From: Actinomycetes bacterium
Lineage (GTDB): Bacteria; Actinomycetota; Acidimicrobiia; Acidimicrobiales; RAAP-2
Direction: 5' to 3'
Length of the DNA: 9,339 nucleotides
NCBI GenBank assembly: GCA_021799915.1
Contig: JAJYZN010000106.1
Coordinates: forward strand, 1 to 9,339
The notes under the pieces are model-generated. The model was not told where the DNA came from, ran no database searches, and saw only the letters and a list, made by a program, of their open reading frames with translations. Positions 1 to 6,068 of the stretch are shown in pieces; the stretch's first letter is position 1, and the number at the start of each line of letters is the position of its first letter. The position numbers were made by a program, and so were the translations under genes.

Positions 1-1133
1 TAGCCCGCCAGTTGAACCTCGTGAGCTTCGACGAGCGCGGCACGGGTGCCAGCGATCGGCTCACATGCGGTCCCTCCCCCGCGGCGGCAGCTTCCGTGGA
101 TCCGGTGCCGACCCGGCCCGGTGCCCCACTCCCGGGCACCGGACTGTTCGAAGACCTGGCGAGGTCGTGCCGGAAGGCCTACCCGTCGCTCCTCTCCCAC
201 ATCGACACGATCGACGCCGCACGGGACATGGACCGGATCCGCCAGGCGCTCGGCGTCGACCGGATCAGCTACTGGGGGCTGTCGTACGGGACGGTCCTCG
301 GAGCGGTGTACGCCCGGATGTTCCCCCGGCACGTCCAGTCGATGATCCTCGACGGCGCGGTGGACCCGACGCTTCCCCTGGCCACCCAGGCCCGCCAGGA
401 GGCGCCGGCGATCGCGTCCTCCCTCAGCCACTACTTCACCACGTGCGCCGCCACCGACTGCCCGCTCGGCCCCCACCCGGCCGCCGCCTTCGATCGGTTG
501 GAGTCGTCCCTCGAAAGAGAGCCCCTCCCCGCCCCCGGTCACGGCGACAGCTGGCCCGTCACGGTCGGAGATCTGGCAACGGCCACGCTCTTCGCCCTCA
601 GTGTCCCGACGTTCGCCGGCACATTCTCGAATGCCCTGGTGGCCGCCGAGCACGGGAACGGCGCACCCCTGCGCGCCCTCTCACTCGAGTTCGAGCTGGA
701 CCTGAACGGCACGTCTTTGGTGGGCCCGCAGTGGGCGTACACGTGCAACGACTCGACCGCGCATCCCAGTGCCGGCGCCGCCGGTCGGCTGGCCCGCTCA
801 GTCGCCGGCCGGTACGGCCTCATCGGCGCTTACGCCGTCACCTACACCCTGGGTGGCTGCGTGAGCTGGCCCCGGCCGAGCCGGCCGGTGACCGGTGTCC
901 GGATGACGGACGGTCCACCCGTCATGGTCATCGGCAACTCCGGCGACCCCAACACCCCCCACCTGGCGGCGGCCGAGCTCGCCTCGGCTCTCGGTCGGGC
1001 CCGGCTCGTGACCTGGGACGGCTGGGGCCACACGTGGCTGCTGAACGGCTCGTCCGATCCGTGCATGGTCCGGATCGTGACGTCGTACCTGGTTGACCAC
1101 GTGGTGCCCCAGAGCGGCACCACGTGCCACTGA
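1..1133 (+). CDS. TAP-like alpha/beta hydrolase (secreted tripeptidyl-aminopeptidase-like), 5' partial
   Basis: The reading frame is open to the left edge (first whole codon at base 3), so the N-terminus, including any signal peptide, lies outside the window. The visible part is about 376 residues. Numbering from the TTG at base 12, FDERGTGAS (6-14) is the oxyanion-strand region seen in proline iminopeptidase and TAP enzymes. GLSYG (89-93) is the nucleophile elbow with Ser91. GNSGDPNTP (308-316) supplies the likely acid Asp312, and GWGHT (337-341) the base His340. The stretch from about 290 to the end matches the TAP C-terminal domain that follows the core in Streptomyces Slp/Tap peptidases and mycobacterial CaeA/Hip1-type enzymes. 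Several cysteines (19, 53, 145, 150, 245, 283, 351, 372) fit an exported, disulfide-bonded protein. Family knowledge suggests release of short peptides from N-termini or ester hydrolysis; the true substrate cannot be read. It converges on the next gene, 37 bp away. Confidence 0.88.
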   Translation, partial: ARQLNLVSFDERGTGASDRLTCGPSPAAAASVDPVPTRPGAPLPGTGLFEDLARSCRKAYPSLLSHIDTIDAARDMDRIRQALGVDRISYWGLSYGTVLGAVYARMFPRHVQSMILDGAVDPTLPLATQARQEAPAIASSLSHYFTTCAATDCPLGPHPAAAFDRLESSLEREPLPAPGHGDSWPVTVGDLATATLFALSVPTFAGTFSNALVAAEHGNGAPLRALSLEFELDLNGTSLVGPQWAYTCNDSTAHPSAGAAGRLARSVAGRYGLIGAYAVTYTLGGCVSWPRPSRPVTGVRMTDGPPVMVIGNSGDPNTPHLAAAELASALGRARLVTWDGWGHTWLLNGSSDPCMVRIVTSYLVDHVVPQSGTTCH

Positions 1134-1170
1134 GCCCGGGTCCGGGACCACCCTCGAGCGGCGAGAGCAG

Positions 1171-2328
1171 CTAGAGCACACCCTGGGCGGTCGAGCGAGA
1201 CAGGTCGACCAGGTCCTCGAGGACCACGTCGAGGAGCCGGAGGAGCGGGGACACGTGGCCCTCACCGGCGAGCGGTCGCCACCTGGCTCCGTGGACCTGC
1301 CCGGCCAGCCAGGCGCCGTGGGCCGTCGGCACCCACGGGTCGTCGGCGCCGTGCCACACTGCGAACGGCACGTCGATGGTCGAGACGTCGAAACCCCAGT
1401 CGCCGGCCAGTCCCCTCACGTCGTCACACCACCCGTCCAGACCCAGGGCCAGCGCACTCCGCAGGGCGTCACCGAGGGGCTCGGAGGCGCCCCCGACCAT
1501 CGCCGCCACGTCGGCCGCGGCCGGGGCGGCCCCGAACACCGATGCCAGCTCCGTCAGTGGATCAATGGCCTTCCCGTGGTGCGCGGCCTCTGGCCCGCGG
1601 TCCAGCAGTCGGGCACGGGCCTCGACGCTCCTGACCAGGTCGGGCATCCCCCGATCGGCGGCACCGAGGGCCTCGGTCAGCCCCGGGGCCATGCCGGCGG
1701 CCCAGTCGATCCCCTCGGCCGCCATCGGCGCCAAGGAACCGAGCGTTGCCCCGGCCAGGCACCGGTGACCCAGTTTCGCCGCGCACGCCAGAGCGCACGG
1801 CCCTCCGGCCGACCACCCGATCGTGTAGAACGACGTGTGGCCCAGGGCGGCCAGGACCGCCTCGGCGTCTGCCGCCGTGTCGGACACCGTCCGCGGCGTC
1901 TGCCGCGTCGACGACGAGTAGCCGGGCCGGGACCACGTCACCCATCGCAGGCCGTGCTGCGTGGCCGCTTCGGCCGCCGCCGGCCACGGTGCGGCGGCGA
2001 ACGGCGTCCCGTGGTGGAAGAGGACCGGCGTGCCCCAGTACGGGCCGCTGGCCAGGACCTCCAATACCCGCCCCCCGGGAACGACGACCTCCCTGGCCTC
2101 GACTCCTGCCCCCACCCCGGGGGTGCGGACCTCGGCCGGGACGACGTCGGCGAACGAAGGGAGCTCTTCGGCCTTCCGTGCCGCGACTTCGGGATCCGGC
2201 GCGTTGGGGTCCTGATACGCGGGCAGGGGCGGGGGCGGGACCGCCTGGCCCTGGGGGTGGAGCTCGGGTGGGTACCACCGACCGTCCGAAGCCACCCACC
2301 AGCCCGGACCCTGAGGGGTATCGCTCAC
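1171..2328 (-). CDS. Alpha/beta hydrolase with N-terminal Trp/Tyr-rich tag
   Basis: This 385-residue protein starts at a GTG with GGAGG five bases upstream. Residues 8-22 (GPGWWVASDGRWYPP) form a short aromatic tag that I know from the N-termini of many Acidimicrobiia proteins, and a proline-rich linker follows to about residue 45. From about 75 onward it is an alpha/beta hydrolase: HHGTP (105-109) near the oxyanion hole, GWSAGG (171-176) with nucleophile Ser173, GADDPWVP (327-334) with acid Asp329 or Asp330, and GEGHVS (355-360) with base His358. The triad is therefore complete. There is no signal peptide or membrane segment, so it is probably cytoplasmic. The HHGTP and ADDPWVP arrangement resembles the broad esterase/haloperoxidase-like group, but no substrate can be assigned. 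It is the last gene of a minus-strand cluster, 39 bp after the flavoprotein gene. Confidence 0.88.
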   Translation of the reverse strand: MSDTPQGPGWWVASDGRWYPPELHPQGQAVPPPPLPAYQDPNAPDPEVAARKAEELPSFADVVPAEVRTPGVGAGVEAREVVVPGGRVLEVLASGPYWGTPVLFHHGTPFAAAPWPAAAEAATQHGLRWVTWSRPGYSSSTRQTPRTVSDTAADAEAVLAALGHTSFYTIGWSAGGPCALACAAKLGHRCLAGATLGSLAPMAAEGIDWAAGMAPGLTEALGAADRGMPDLVRSVEARARLLDRGPEAAHHGKAIDPLTELASVFGAAPAAADVAAMVGGASEPLGDALRSALALGLDGWCDDVRGLAGDWGFDVSTIDVPFAVWHGADDPWVPTAHGAWLAGQVHGARWRPLAGEGHVSPLLRLLDVVLEDLVDLSRSTAQGVL

Positions 2329-2367
2329 CTCAACCTCCGCTCCCTGAAGATCGGCTGCAGCGTACGT

Positions 2368-3723
2368 CTAATCGGCGGCTTCGGCCAGCGCCTCGGCCAG
2401 CGCCGGGTGCACCAAGATGCTCTCGGCGATGTCGGACGCACGCAGCCCGGCGGTCACGGCCACGGCGAGGACGGAGATCAGCTCGGCCGCGTTCTGTCCC
2501 ACGATGGACCCGCCCAGCACCACCCCGGTCGCCGGGTCCGAGATGATCTTGACGAAGCCCCGAGGGTCGTCGTTGATGAGGGCCTTGGCGCTGGCGGCAA
2601 ACGGCACCTTGGTGACACGGATCTTGCGTCCCTCGGCGAATGCGTCGGCTTCGGCCAACCCCACGTCGGCGATCTCGGGCTCGGTGAAGATGGCCGAGGC
2701 CGCCTTGTCGTAGTTGAGGTGTCGATGGGCGACCGAATGCCCGCCGAGGACGTGCTGGGCGATCTTTCGCCCCTGCATCGAGGCCACCGAGGACAGCGGG
2801 AGCTTCCCCGAGAGGTCACCGGCGGCGTAGATGTGGGGGACGTTGGTCTGGCAGTGGTGATTGATCGGCACGTAACCGGCGTCGTCCACGACCACACCTG
2901 CCGACTCCAGGCCCAGGCCCTCGAAATTGGGAAGAGAGCCGACGGCCAGGAGCATGTGCGACCCTGCCGCAGCCCGGCCGTCGTCGCAGTGGACGACCAC
3001 ACCGCCGACACCGATCTCGACACCGACGGCCCTGGCCCCTTTGAGCAGGCGCACCCCTCTTCGGAGGAAGTCCTCCTCCAGCACCGCCGCCACTTCGGGG
3101 TCCTTTCGGGGCAGCACCTGCTGACGGCTCACGATGAGGGTGACCTCGCATCCGAGCGAGGCGAACATGTGGACGAACTCGACGCCGGTCACCCCCGATC
3201 CCACCACCACCAGGTGCTCGGGAAGGACGGCGGGAGGGTACGCCTGACGGGTGGACAGGACCCGCTCCCCGTCGGGACGGGCCCAGTCCGGGACCCGGGG
3301 CCGCGACCCGGTTGCCACCAACACGGCGTCAGCCGCCACCCTCCGTGCTCCACCTTCGGTCTCGACCACCACGTGGTGCGGCCCGTCCAGGCGGCCTTCC
3401 CCCGCCACCATCTCCACGCCCTGGCTGCGAAGGATCGACACCAGGCCATCCTCCAGGCGGGTCACGATCGAGTCGATCCGGTGCCGCAGGCCGGGGAGGT
3501 CCAAGTGACCCTGGATCGGATCCAACCCCATGCCCGAAGACCGGTCGACGAAGGCCATGGCTCCACCCGTCGCGATCATCGCCTTCGAGGGGATGCAGTC
3601 TCGCAAGTTGGCCGCTCCTCCGATGATGTCGCGCTCGACCAAGGTCACGTCCACACCGGCTCGGGCGGCGTGCATTGCCGCGTTGCTCCCCGCCGGACCA
3701 CCTCCGATGACGACGAAACGCAT
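2368..3723 (-). CDS. LpdA-like flavoprotein (pyridine nucleotide-disulfide oxidoreductase family), probable NAD(P)H:quinone reductase
   Basis: The protein has 451 residues and an ATG preceded by AGGAGG at good spacing. It has the fold signature of lipoamide dehydrogenase and glutathione reductase: FAD-binding GGGPAG (7-12), an NAD(P)-binding GSGVTG (175-180), the second FAD motif IYAAGDL (298-304) and a C-terminal dimerisation domain with IFTEPEIADVG (345-355). At the disulfide site it reads GGAANLRDCIPSK (35-47): the first redox cysteine is Ala38, and only Cys43 remains, so the usual dithiol chemistry is not possible. This matches my recollection of M. tuberculosis LpdA (Rv3303c), a family member lacking the redox disulfide that reduces quinones. 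Unlike that protein as I recall it, the His-Glu pair of true lipoamide dehydrogenases is kept (His439, Glu444). The second nucleotide-binding strand ends in Ser199-Arg200, not an acidic residue, which hints at NADPH use. No pyruvate dehydrogenase subunit genes are nearby. Confidence 0.86.
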   Translation of the reverse strand: MRFVVIGGGPAGSNAAMHAARAGVDVTLVERDIIGGAANLRDCIPSKAMIATGGAMAFVDRSSGMGLDPIQGHLDLPGLRHRIDSIVTRLEDGLVSILRSQGVEMVAGEGRLDGPHHVVVETEGGARRVAADAVLVATGSRPRVPDWARPDGERVLSTRQAYPPAVLPEHLVVVGSGVTGVEFVHMFASLGCEVTLIVSRQQVLPRKDPEVAAVLEEDFLRRGVRLLKGARAVGVEIGVGGVVVHCDDGRAAAGSHMLLAVGSLPNFEGLGLESAGVVVDDAGYVPINHHCQTNVPHIYAAGDLSGKLPLSSVASMQGRKIAQHVLGGHSVAHRHLNYDKAASAIFTEPEIADVGLAEADAFAEGRKIRVTKVPFAASAKALINDDPRGFVKIISDPATGVVLGGSIVGQNAAELISVLAVAVTAGLRASDIAESILVHPALAEALAEAAD

Positions 3724-3766
3724 GACGGTTTCCTCCTGGCTCAACCGGCGTCGACCGCGCGTACCC

Positions 3767-3793
3767 GATCGACCGATGCCGGGGTCGGCGATC
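3767..3793 (-). terminator. Possible weak hairpin after the GNAT gene
   Basis: The arms GATCGACCGA (3767-3776) and TCGGCGATC (3785-3793) pair over 9 bp with one bulged base and an 8-nt loop. The hairpin overlaps the stop codon of the acetyltransferase gene and lies in the 68-bp gap before the flavoprotein ATG. No T-run follows on the minus strand. It could partly uncouple lpdA-like expression from the upstream genes, or be chance in GC-rich DNA. Confidence 0.25.
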
Positions 3794-4244
3794 AGGCGAT
3801 CTGGTGCCGGTAGACGTTGGTGGTACGCGGGACGAAGCCCAGGCGGACGTAGAGCCGGTTCGCCGACTCCCGCTCGGGACGGGACGTGAGGTCCACGGTC
3901 CGGGCTCCGGCGCCGCGGGCGATCTCCACAGCAGCCCCGACAAGGGCCGAGCCCACCCCCGAGCCGCGGCTCCGCCCGTCGACGACAACGTCTTCGATCC
4001 AGGCCCGTAGCCCGCTCGGGACGCGGAACGTGGCCAGGGTGAGCGACCCCACGATGACCCCACCCGGGTCCCGAGCCACCAGGAGCGTCGTGGCCGGTGT
4101 GCGCACGAGGCATTCGAGGTGGGCGACGGTGACCTCGGGTGCCGACGACGACAGTTGCGGCAGCAGGCGTCCCATGGCCGCCACCAGCTCGTCGTCGACG
4201 ACCTCGACCTTCTCGACCCCGCACTCCACTCCGCCGATGCTCAT
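3792..4244 (-). CDS. GNAT-family N-acetyltransferase
   Basis: The protein has 150 residues from the ATG at 4244. An in-frame GTG at 4283 would overlap the upstream Nudix gene by 31 nt and has no ribosome binding site, so I prefer the ATG, which sits 8 nt after the Nudix stop. The GNAT fold is clear: strand 4 AWIEDVVVDG (81-90) leads into the acetyl-CoA pyrophosphate loop RGSGVG (93-98), and the C-terminal half holds ESANRLYVRLGF (126-137), in which Tyr132 is at the usual general-acid position. It would transfer an acetyl group from acetyl-CoA to an amine. The WIEDVVVD and LYxxLGF patterns are common to RimI-like and small-molecule acetyltransferases, so the acceptor is unknown. It follows the Nudix gene closely and is probably co-transcribed with it. 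Confidence 0.88.
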   Translation of the reverse strand: MSIGGVECGVEKVEVVDDELVAAMGRLLPQLSSSAPEVTVAHLECLVRTPATTLLVARDPGGVIVGSLTLATFRVPSGLRAWIEDVVVDGRSRGSGVGSALVGAAVEIARGAGARTVDLTSRPERESANRLYVRLGFVPRTTNVYRHQIA

Positions 4245-4252
4245 GACCGCGC

Positions 4253-4954
4253 TCAGCGATCCTGGTCGCCCGTATCCCGCCACGTCGGGAGTCGGACCTG
4301 GTCGTAGAGCACGTCACGGTGCTCTCCGGCCAGGGCGGCGAATACGTGCTCACCCCAGCGCTCGACACCTACGAGTGGCGACGGCAGCGTGTCGCGAGTG
4401 AACCAGCCCACGTCACGGCACTCGAGCGGGTGGGGCGTGAGCGTTCCTCCCTTGGACCGGCAGTGGAACACCAGTGAGTACAGCGGCACCCGGGTGAAGC
4501 CCAGGCGTAGCCCGTCCAGCACGGCGATCAGGCGGACCGGCTCGACTTCGATCCCGGTCTCCTCGCGTACCTCCTTCACCACCACTTCGGCCGCCGAGTA
4601 CCCGACGTCGCACCAGCCGGTGGGGTAGAGCCACACCCCCGAATCGGCCCGCTGGATCAGCAAGAGCTCCCCCCGGTCGTTGCCGACCGCCGCCCCGACC
4701 GCCACCTTGGGCGTGACGTACCCGGGCACACCCCGCCCCACCTCGCTCAGCCACTCTTCGACCCGGCCCTGGGCGTCTTCGGGCACGTCCCCGGTCCCGT
4801 CCACCTCGGCCCGGATGTCAGCCGCCACGTGAAGGATCTCCTCGAAACGCTCCTGCTCGTAGAGACTTTCGGTGAAGCCGAGCCCGGTCTTGGCGATCGC
4901 CGCCAGGCTCTCGCTCCACCGCAGGAGGGTACGAGTAGGCACGACCTGGTCCAT
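4253..4954 (-). CDS. Nudix hydrolase with N-terminal NUDIX_N_2-type domain
   Basis: The protein has 233 residues from the ATG at 4954; an in-frame GTG at 5011 would add 19 mostly basic residues. Residues 8-60 (LLRWSESLAAIAKTGL and what follows) resemble the helical domain found before the catalytic domain in CDP-choline pyrophosphatase and ADP-ribose pyrophosphatase relatives such as Bacillus CDP-Chase. The Nudix box occupies 113-135: Gly113, then KEVREETGI (127-135) with metal-binding Glu128, Glu131 and Glu132. The first box glutamate is replaced by Tyr119 in GYSAAE, and the leading Arg by Lys127. As I recall, this subfamily often has such changes, so I do not read the enzyme as inactive. 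It should hydrolyse a nucleoside diphosphate linked to another group, with Mg2+ or Mn2+; the exact substrate is unknown. It is the first gene of the minus-strand cluster and diverges from the plus-strand cysteine-rich gene. Confidence 0.9.
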   Translation of the reverse strand: MDQVVPTRTLLRWSESLAAIAKTGLGFTESLYEQERFEEILHVAADIRAEVDGTGDVPEDAQGRVEEWLSEVGRGVPGYVTPKVAVGAAVGNDRGELLLIQRADSGVWLYPTGWCDVGYSAAEVVVKEVREETGIEVEPVRLIAVLDGLRLGFTRVPLYSLVFHCRSKGGTLTPHPLECRDVGWFTRDTLPSPLVGVERWGEHVFAALAGEHRDVLYDQVRLPTWRDTGDQDR

Positions 4955-4961
4955 GACGACG

Positions 4962-4967
4962 ACGCTA
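4962..4967 (-). promoter_or_regulatory. Candidate -10 element for a leaderless Nudix transcript
   Basis: The minus strand reads TAGCGT, fitting the actinobacterial -10 pattern TANNNT, followed by seven bases and then the ATG at 4954. No Shine-Dalgarno sequence precedes this ATG. Together these suggest transcription beginning at the start codon. I see no convincing -35 box; GGAACC at 4987-4992 is 19 bp upstream. The short hexamer may be chance. Confidence 0.3.
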
Positions 4968-5031
4968 CCGCGCCGCAGCCGGCGACGGTTCCGCTTGCCG
5001 ACCCTGCACACCGACGGGTCGCACCGTGGAC

Positions 5032-5037
5032 CAGAAT
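5032..5037 (+). promoter_or_regulatory. Weak candidate -10 element before the cysteine-rich gene
   Basis: CAGAAT lies five bases before the GTG at 5043 and differs from TANNNT at one position. The start codon lacks a Shine-Dalgarno sequence, so a leaderless transcript is possible. No -35 box is apparent at the right distance. Evidence is weak. Confidence 0.2.
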
Positions 5038-5042
5038 GTGGC

Positions 5043-5243
5043 GTGCCCGTGAACGACGACTGCCGCCACTACGTCATGCAGACCACGCCCCGGCGCGAGA
5101 AGCTCGAGCGATGCCGGGTCGGAGCCAACGAGCCTCTGCCGTTCTCCTGTCCCGACGGATGCGTGTTCTACGAGCCTCGCAAGGTGTCGTCGGCGGGTTG
5201 GCACGTCGCCCGGGAAGATGGCCCGTCCGACACTTCCCGGTGA
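5043..5243 (+). CDS. Small four-cysteine protein of unknown function (66 aa)
   Basis: This short frame starts at a GTG (5043), with a second possible GTG two codons later at 5049. The 66-residue product has four cysteines at 7, 24, 36 and 40, arranged as Cys-x16-Cys-x11-Cys-x3-Cys. CPDGC (36-40) is followed by VFYEPRK and a Gly-Trp (52-53). Charged and aromatic residues cluster around the cysteines (DDCRHYVMQTT, REKLERC). There is no signal peptide or membrane helix, so it is probably cytoplasmic. The pattern could bind zinc or an iron-sulfur cluster, but no named family fits from memory, and I recall similar uncharacterised small proteins in Acidimicrobiia. Its stop overlaps the start of the next gene as GTGA, which supports it as a real, translationally coupled gene. 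No Shine-Dalgarno is visible. The same frame stays open upstream to 4872, but that part is antisense to the Nudix gene. Confidence 0.7.
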   Translation: MPVNDDCRHYVMQTTPRREKLERCRVGANEPLPFSCPDGCVFYEPRKVSSAGWHVAREDGPSDTSR

Positions 5244-5788
5244 CATCGGTTCCGTTCCCGACACTCAGCGCCGGACCGATCCGACTGCGCCGGTTCCAGC
5301 TCCACGACGTGACCGCGGTGGTGGCAGCAGGTGCCGATCCCGTCACTCCGCTCGTCTCGTCCGTGCCCCCGAATTGCTCGGCGCCCGAAGCGGCGGCGTT
5401 CGTCGAGCGCCAGCGTCACAGCTTCCAGGACGGGACCGGCTACTCCTTCGCCATCGCCGACGCCCGGTCTGACCGCGCTCTCGGTGGGCTCGGGCTGTGG
5501 CTCCGGGACGCGGACCTGGGACGAACTTCGGTCGGGTACTGGGTGCTGTCGGAGGCTCGGCGGACGGGGGTGGCCGGGAGGGCGCTGGACGCTGCCTGTG
5601 CGTGGGCGCACCGCACACTTGGGATCCCCCGTATCGAGCTCTACGTCGAACCGTGGAACGTGGCCTCCATCCGGACCGCCGAGCACGTCGGTTTCGTCTG
5701 TGAGGGCCTCGTCCGGAGCTGGGAGGAGGTAGACGGCGAGCGACGCGACATGCTCATGTACTCGCTGCTCGCTTCCGACCGGCCCTGA
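5240..5788 (+). CDS. GNAT-family N-acetyltransferase, RimJ/RimL type
   Basis: The protein has 182 residues. I chose the GTG at 5240 because it overlaps the stop of the cysteine-rich gene (GTGA, 5240-5243) and places the conserved opening GPIRLRRFQLHDV (12-24) close to the N-terminus, as is usual for RimJ/RimL-type enzymes. SVGYWVLSEARRTGVAG (97-113) is the strand-4 and acetyl-CoA loop region, with RRTGVA (107-112) as the pyrophosphate-binding motif. ELYVEPWNVASIRTAEHVGF (133-152) is the typical C-terminal part with Asn140. The family acetylates protein N-terminal amines (RimJ, RimL) or small molecules and antibiotics; the substrate here is unknown. It is probably translated by coupling to the upstream gene. 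Its 3' end converges with the NIL gene, 40 bp away. Confidence 0.88.
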   Translation: MTSVPFPTLSAGPIRLRRFQLHDVTAVVAAGADPVTPLVSSVPPNCSAPEAAAFVERQRHSFQDGTGYSFAIADARSDRALGGLGLWLRDADLGRTSVGYWVLSEARRTGVAGRALDAACAWAHRTLGIPRIELYVEPWNVASIRTAEHVGFVCEGLVRSWEEVDGERRDMLMYSLLASDRP

Positions 5789-5828
5789 CCGCGGCACCGG
5801 CCGTCGGCCAAGCGAACGGTGACGGCGT

Positions 5829-6068
5829 TCAGCTCTCCAGGACGTCCCCGAGGAGGTCCACCCGGATCCCCTGCTGGCGGAGCCAGACCAGGGCCGCGTC
5901 CACAGCCTCCCCCGAACCGTCCAGCTCGCACACGATCCATCCCTGGTGGTCGTCGACGTTGGCACGGCGGATGTTCGGCTCCACGTCGAACCGCCGGACC
6001 ATCCGGGCCAGGATCGGAGCCTGCACCAGGCTCTCGGGGAACGTCAGCTTCACCCTCACCTGGATCAC
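5829..6068 (-). CDS. Stand-alone NIL-domain protein (79 aa)
   Basis: The start is the GTG at 6068, with GGAGG six bases upstream, and it overlaps the larE-like stop by GTGA (6065-6068). The whole product is one small alpha/beta ferredoxin-like domain: strand VRVKLTFP (4-11), helix VQAPILARMVRRFD (15-28), NIRRANV (32-38), strand GWIVCELDG (43-51), helix VDAALVWLRQQG (56-67), strand IRVDLLGD (68-75). This matches the NIL domain, which serves as the C-terminal regulatory domain of MetN-type methionine importers, and also occurs alone or with ferredoxin domains. A single cysteine (Cys47) is present, and there are no ferredoxin cysteine motifs. In methanogens, NIL-ferredoxin proteins are linked to homocysteine synthesis. 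Position directly after larE suggests a partner or regulator in sulfur transfer; this is inference. Confidence 0.82.
   Translation of the reverse strand: MIQVRVKLTFPESLVQAPILARMVRRFDVEPNIRRANVDDHQGWIVCELDGSGEAVDAALVWLRQQGIRVDLLGDVLES

Noticed and set aside
1134..1170. Possible bidirectional terminator between the convergent hydrolase genes
   Set aside because: Only an 11-base near-palindrome (GGTCCGGGACC, 1139-1149) with a one-base centre is present, too short for a stable loop and with no T-run.
2368..3723. Reading the flavoprotein as the E3 subunit of pyruvate dehydrogenase
   Set aside because: The first redox cysteine is replaced by Ala38 and no E1 or E2 genes are near, so lipoamide oxidation is not supported.
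1093..3813. Very long plus-strand open frame (906 codons)
   Set aside because: It runs antisense to the tagged hydrolase and flavoprotein genes, its translation is rich in Arg, Gly, His and Pro with no recognisable domain, and long open antisense frames are common in GC-rich DNA.
4245..4283. Earlier GTG start for the minus-strand GNAT
   Set aside because: It would overlap the Nudix gene by 31 nt, lacks a ribosome binding site, and adds residues with no match to the family.
3724..4368. Upstream extension of the flavoprotein frame
   Set aside because: The part before ATG 3723 overlaps the acetyltransferase and Nudix genes and looks like shadow sequence. The ATG has AGGAGG and directly precedes the FAD-binding motif.
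4829..5239. N-terminal extension of the plus-strand GNAT frame
   Set aside because: It crosses the divergent promoter region and the cysteine-rich gene. The family opening motif begins just after GTG 5240.
5789..5828. Possible terminator between the plus-strand GNAT and the NIL gene
   Set aside because: The best pairing I could find is about 6 bp with a bulge, which is expected by chance at this GC content.
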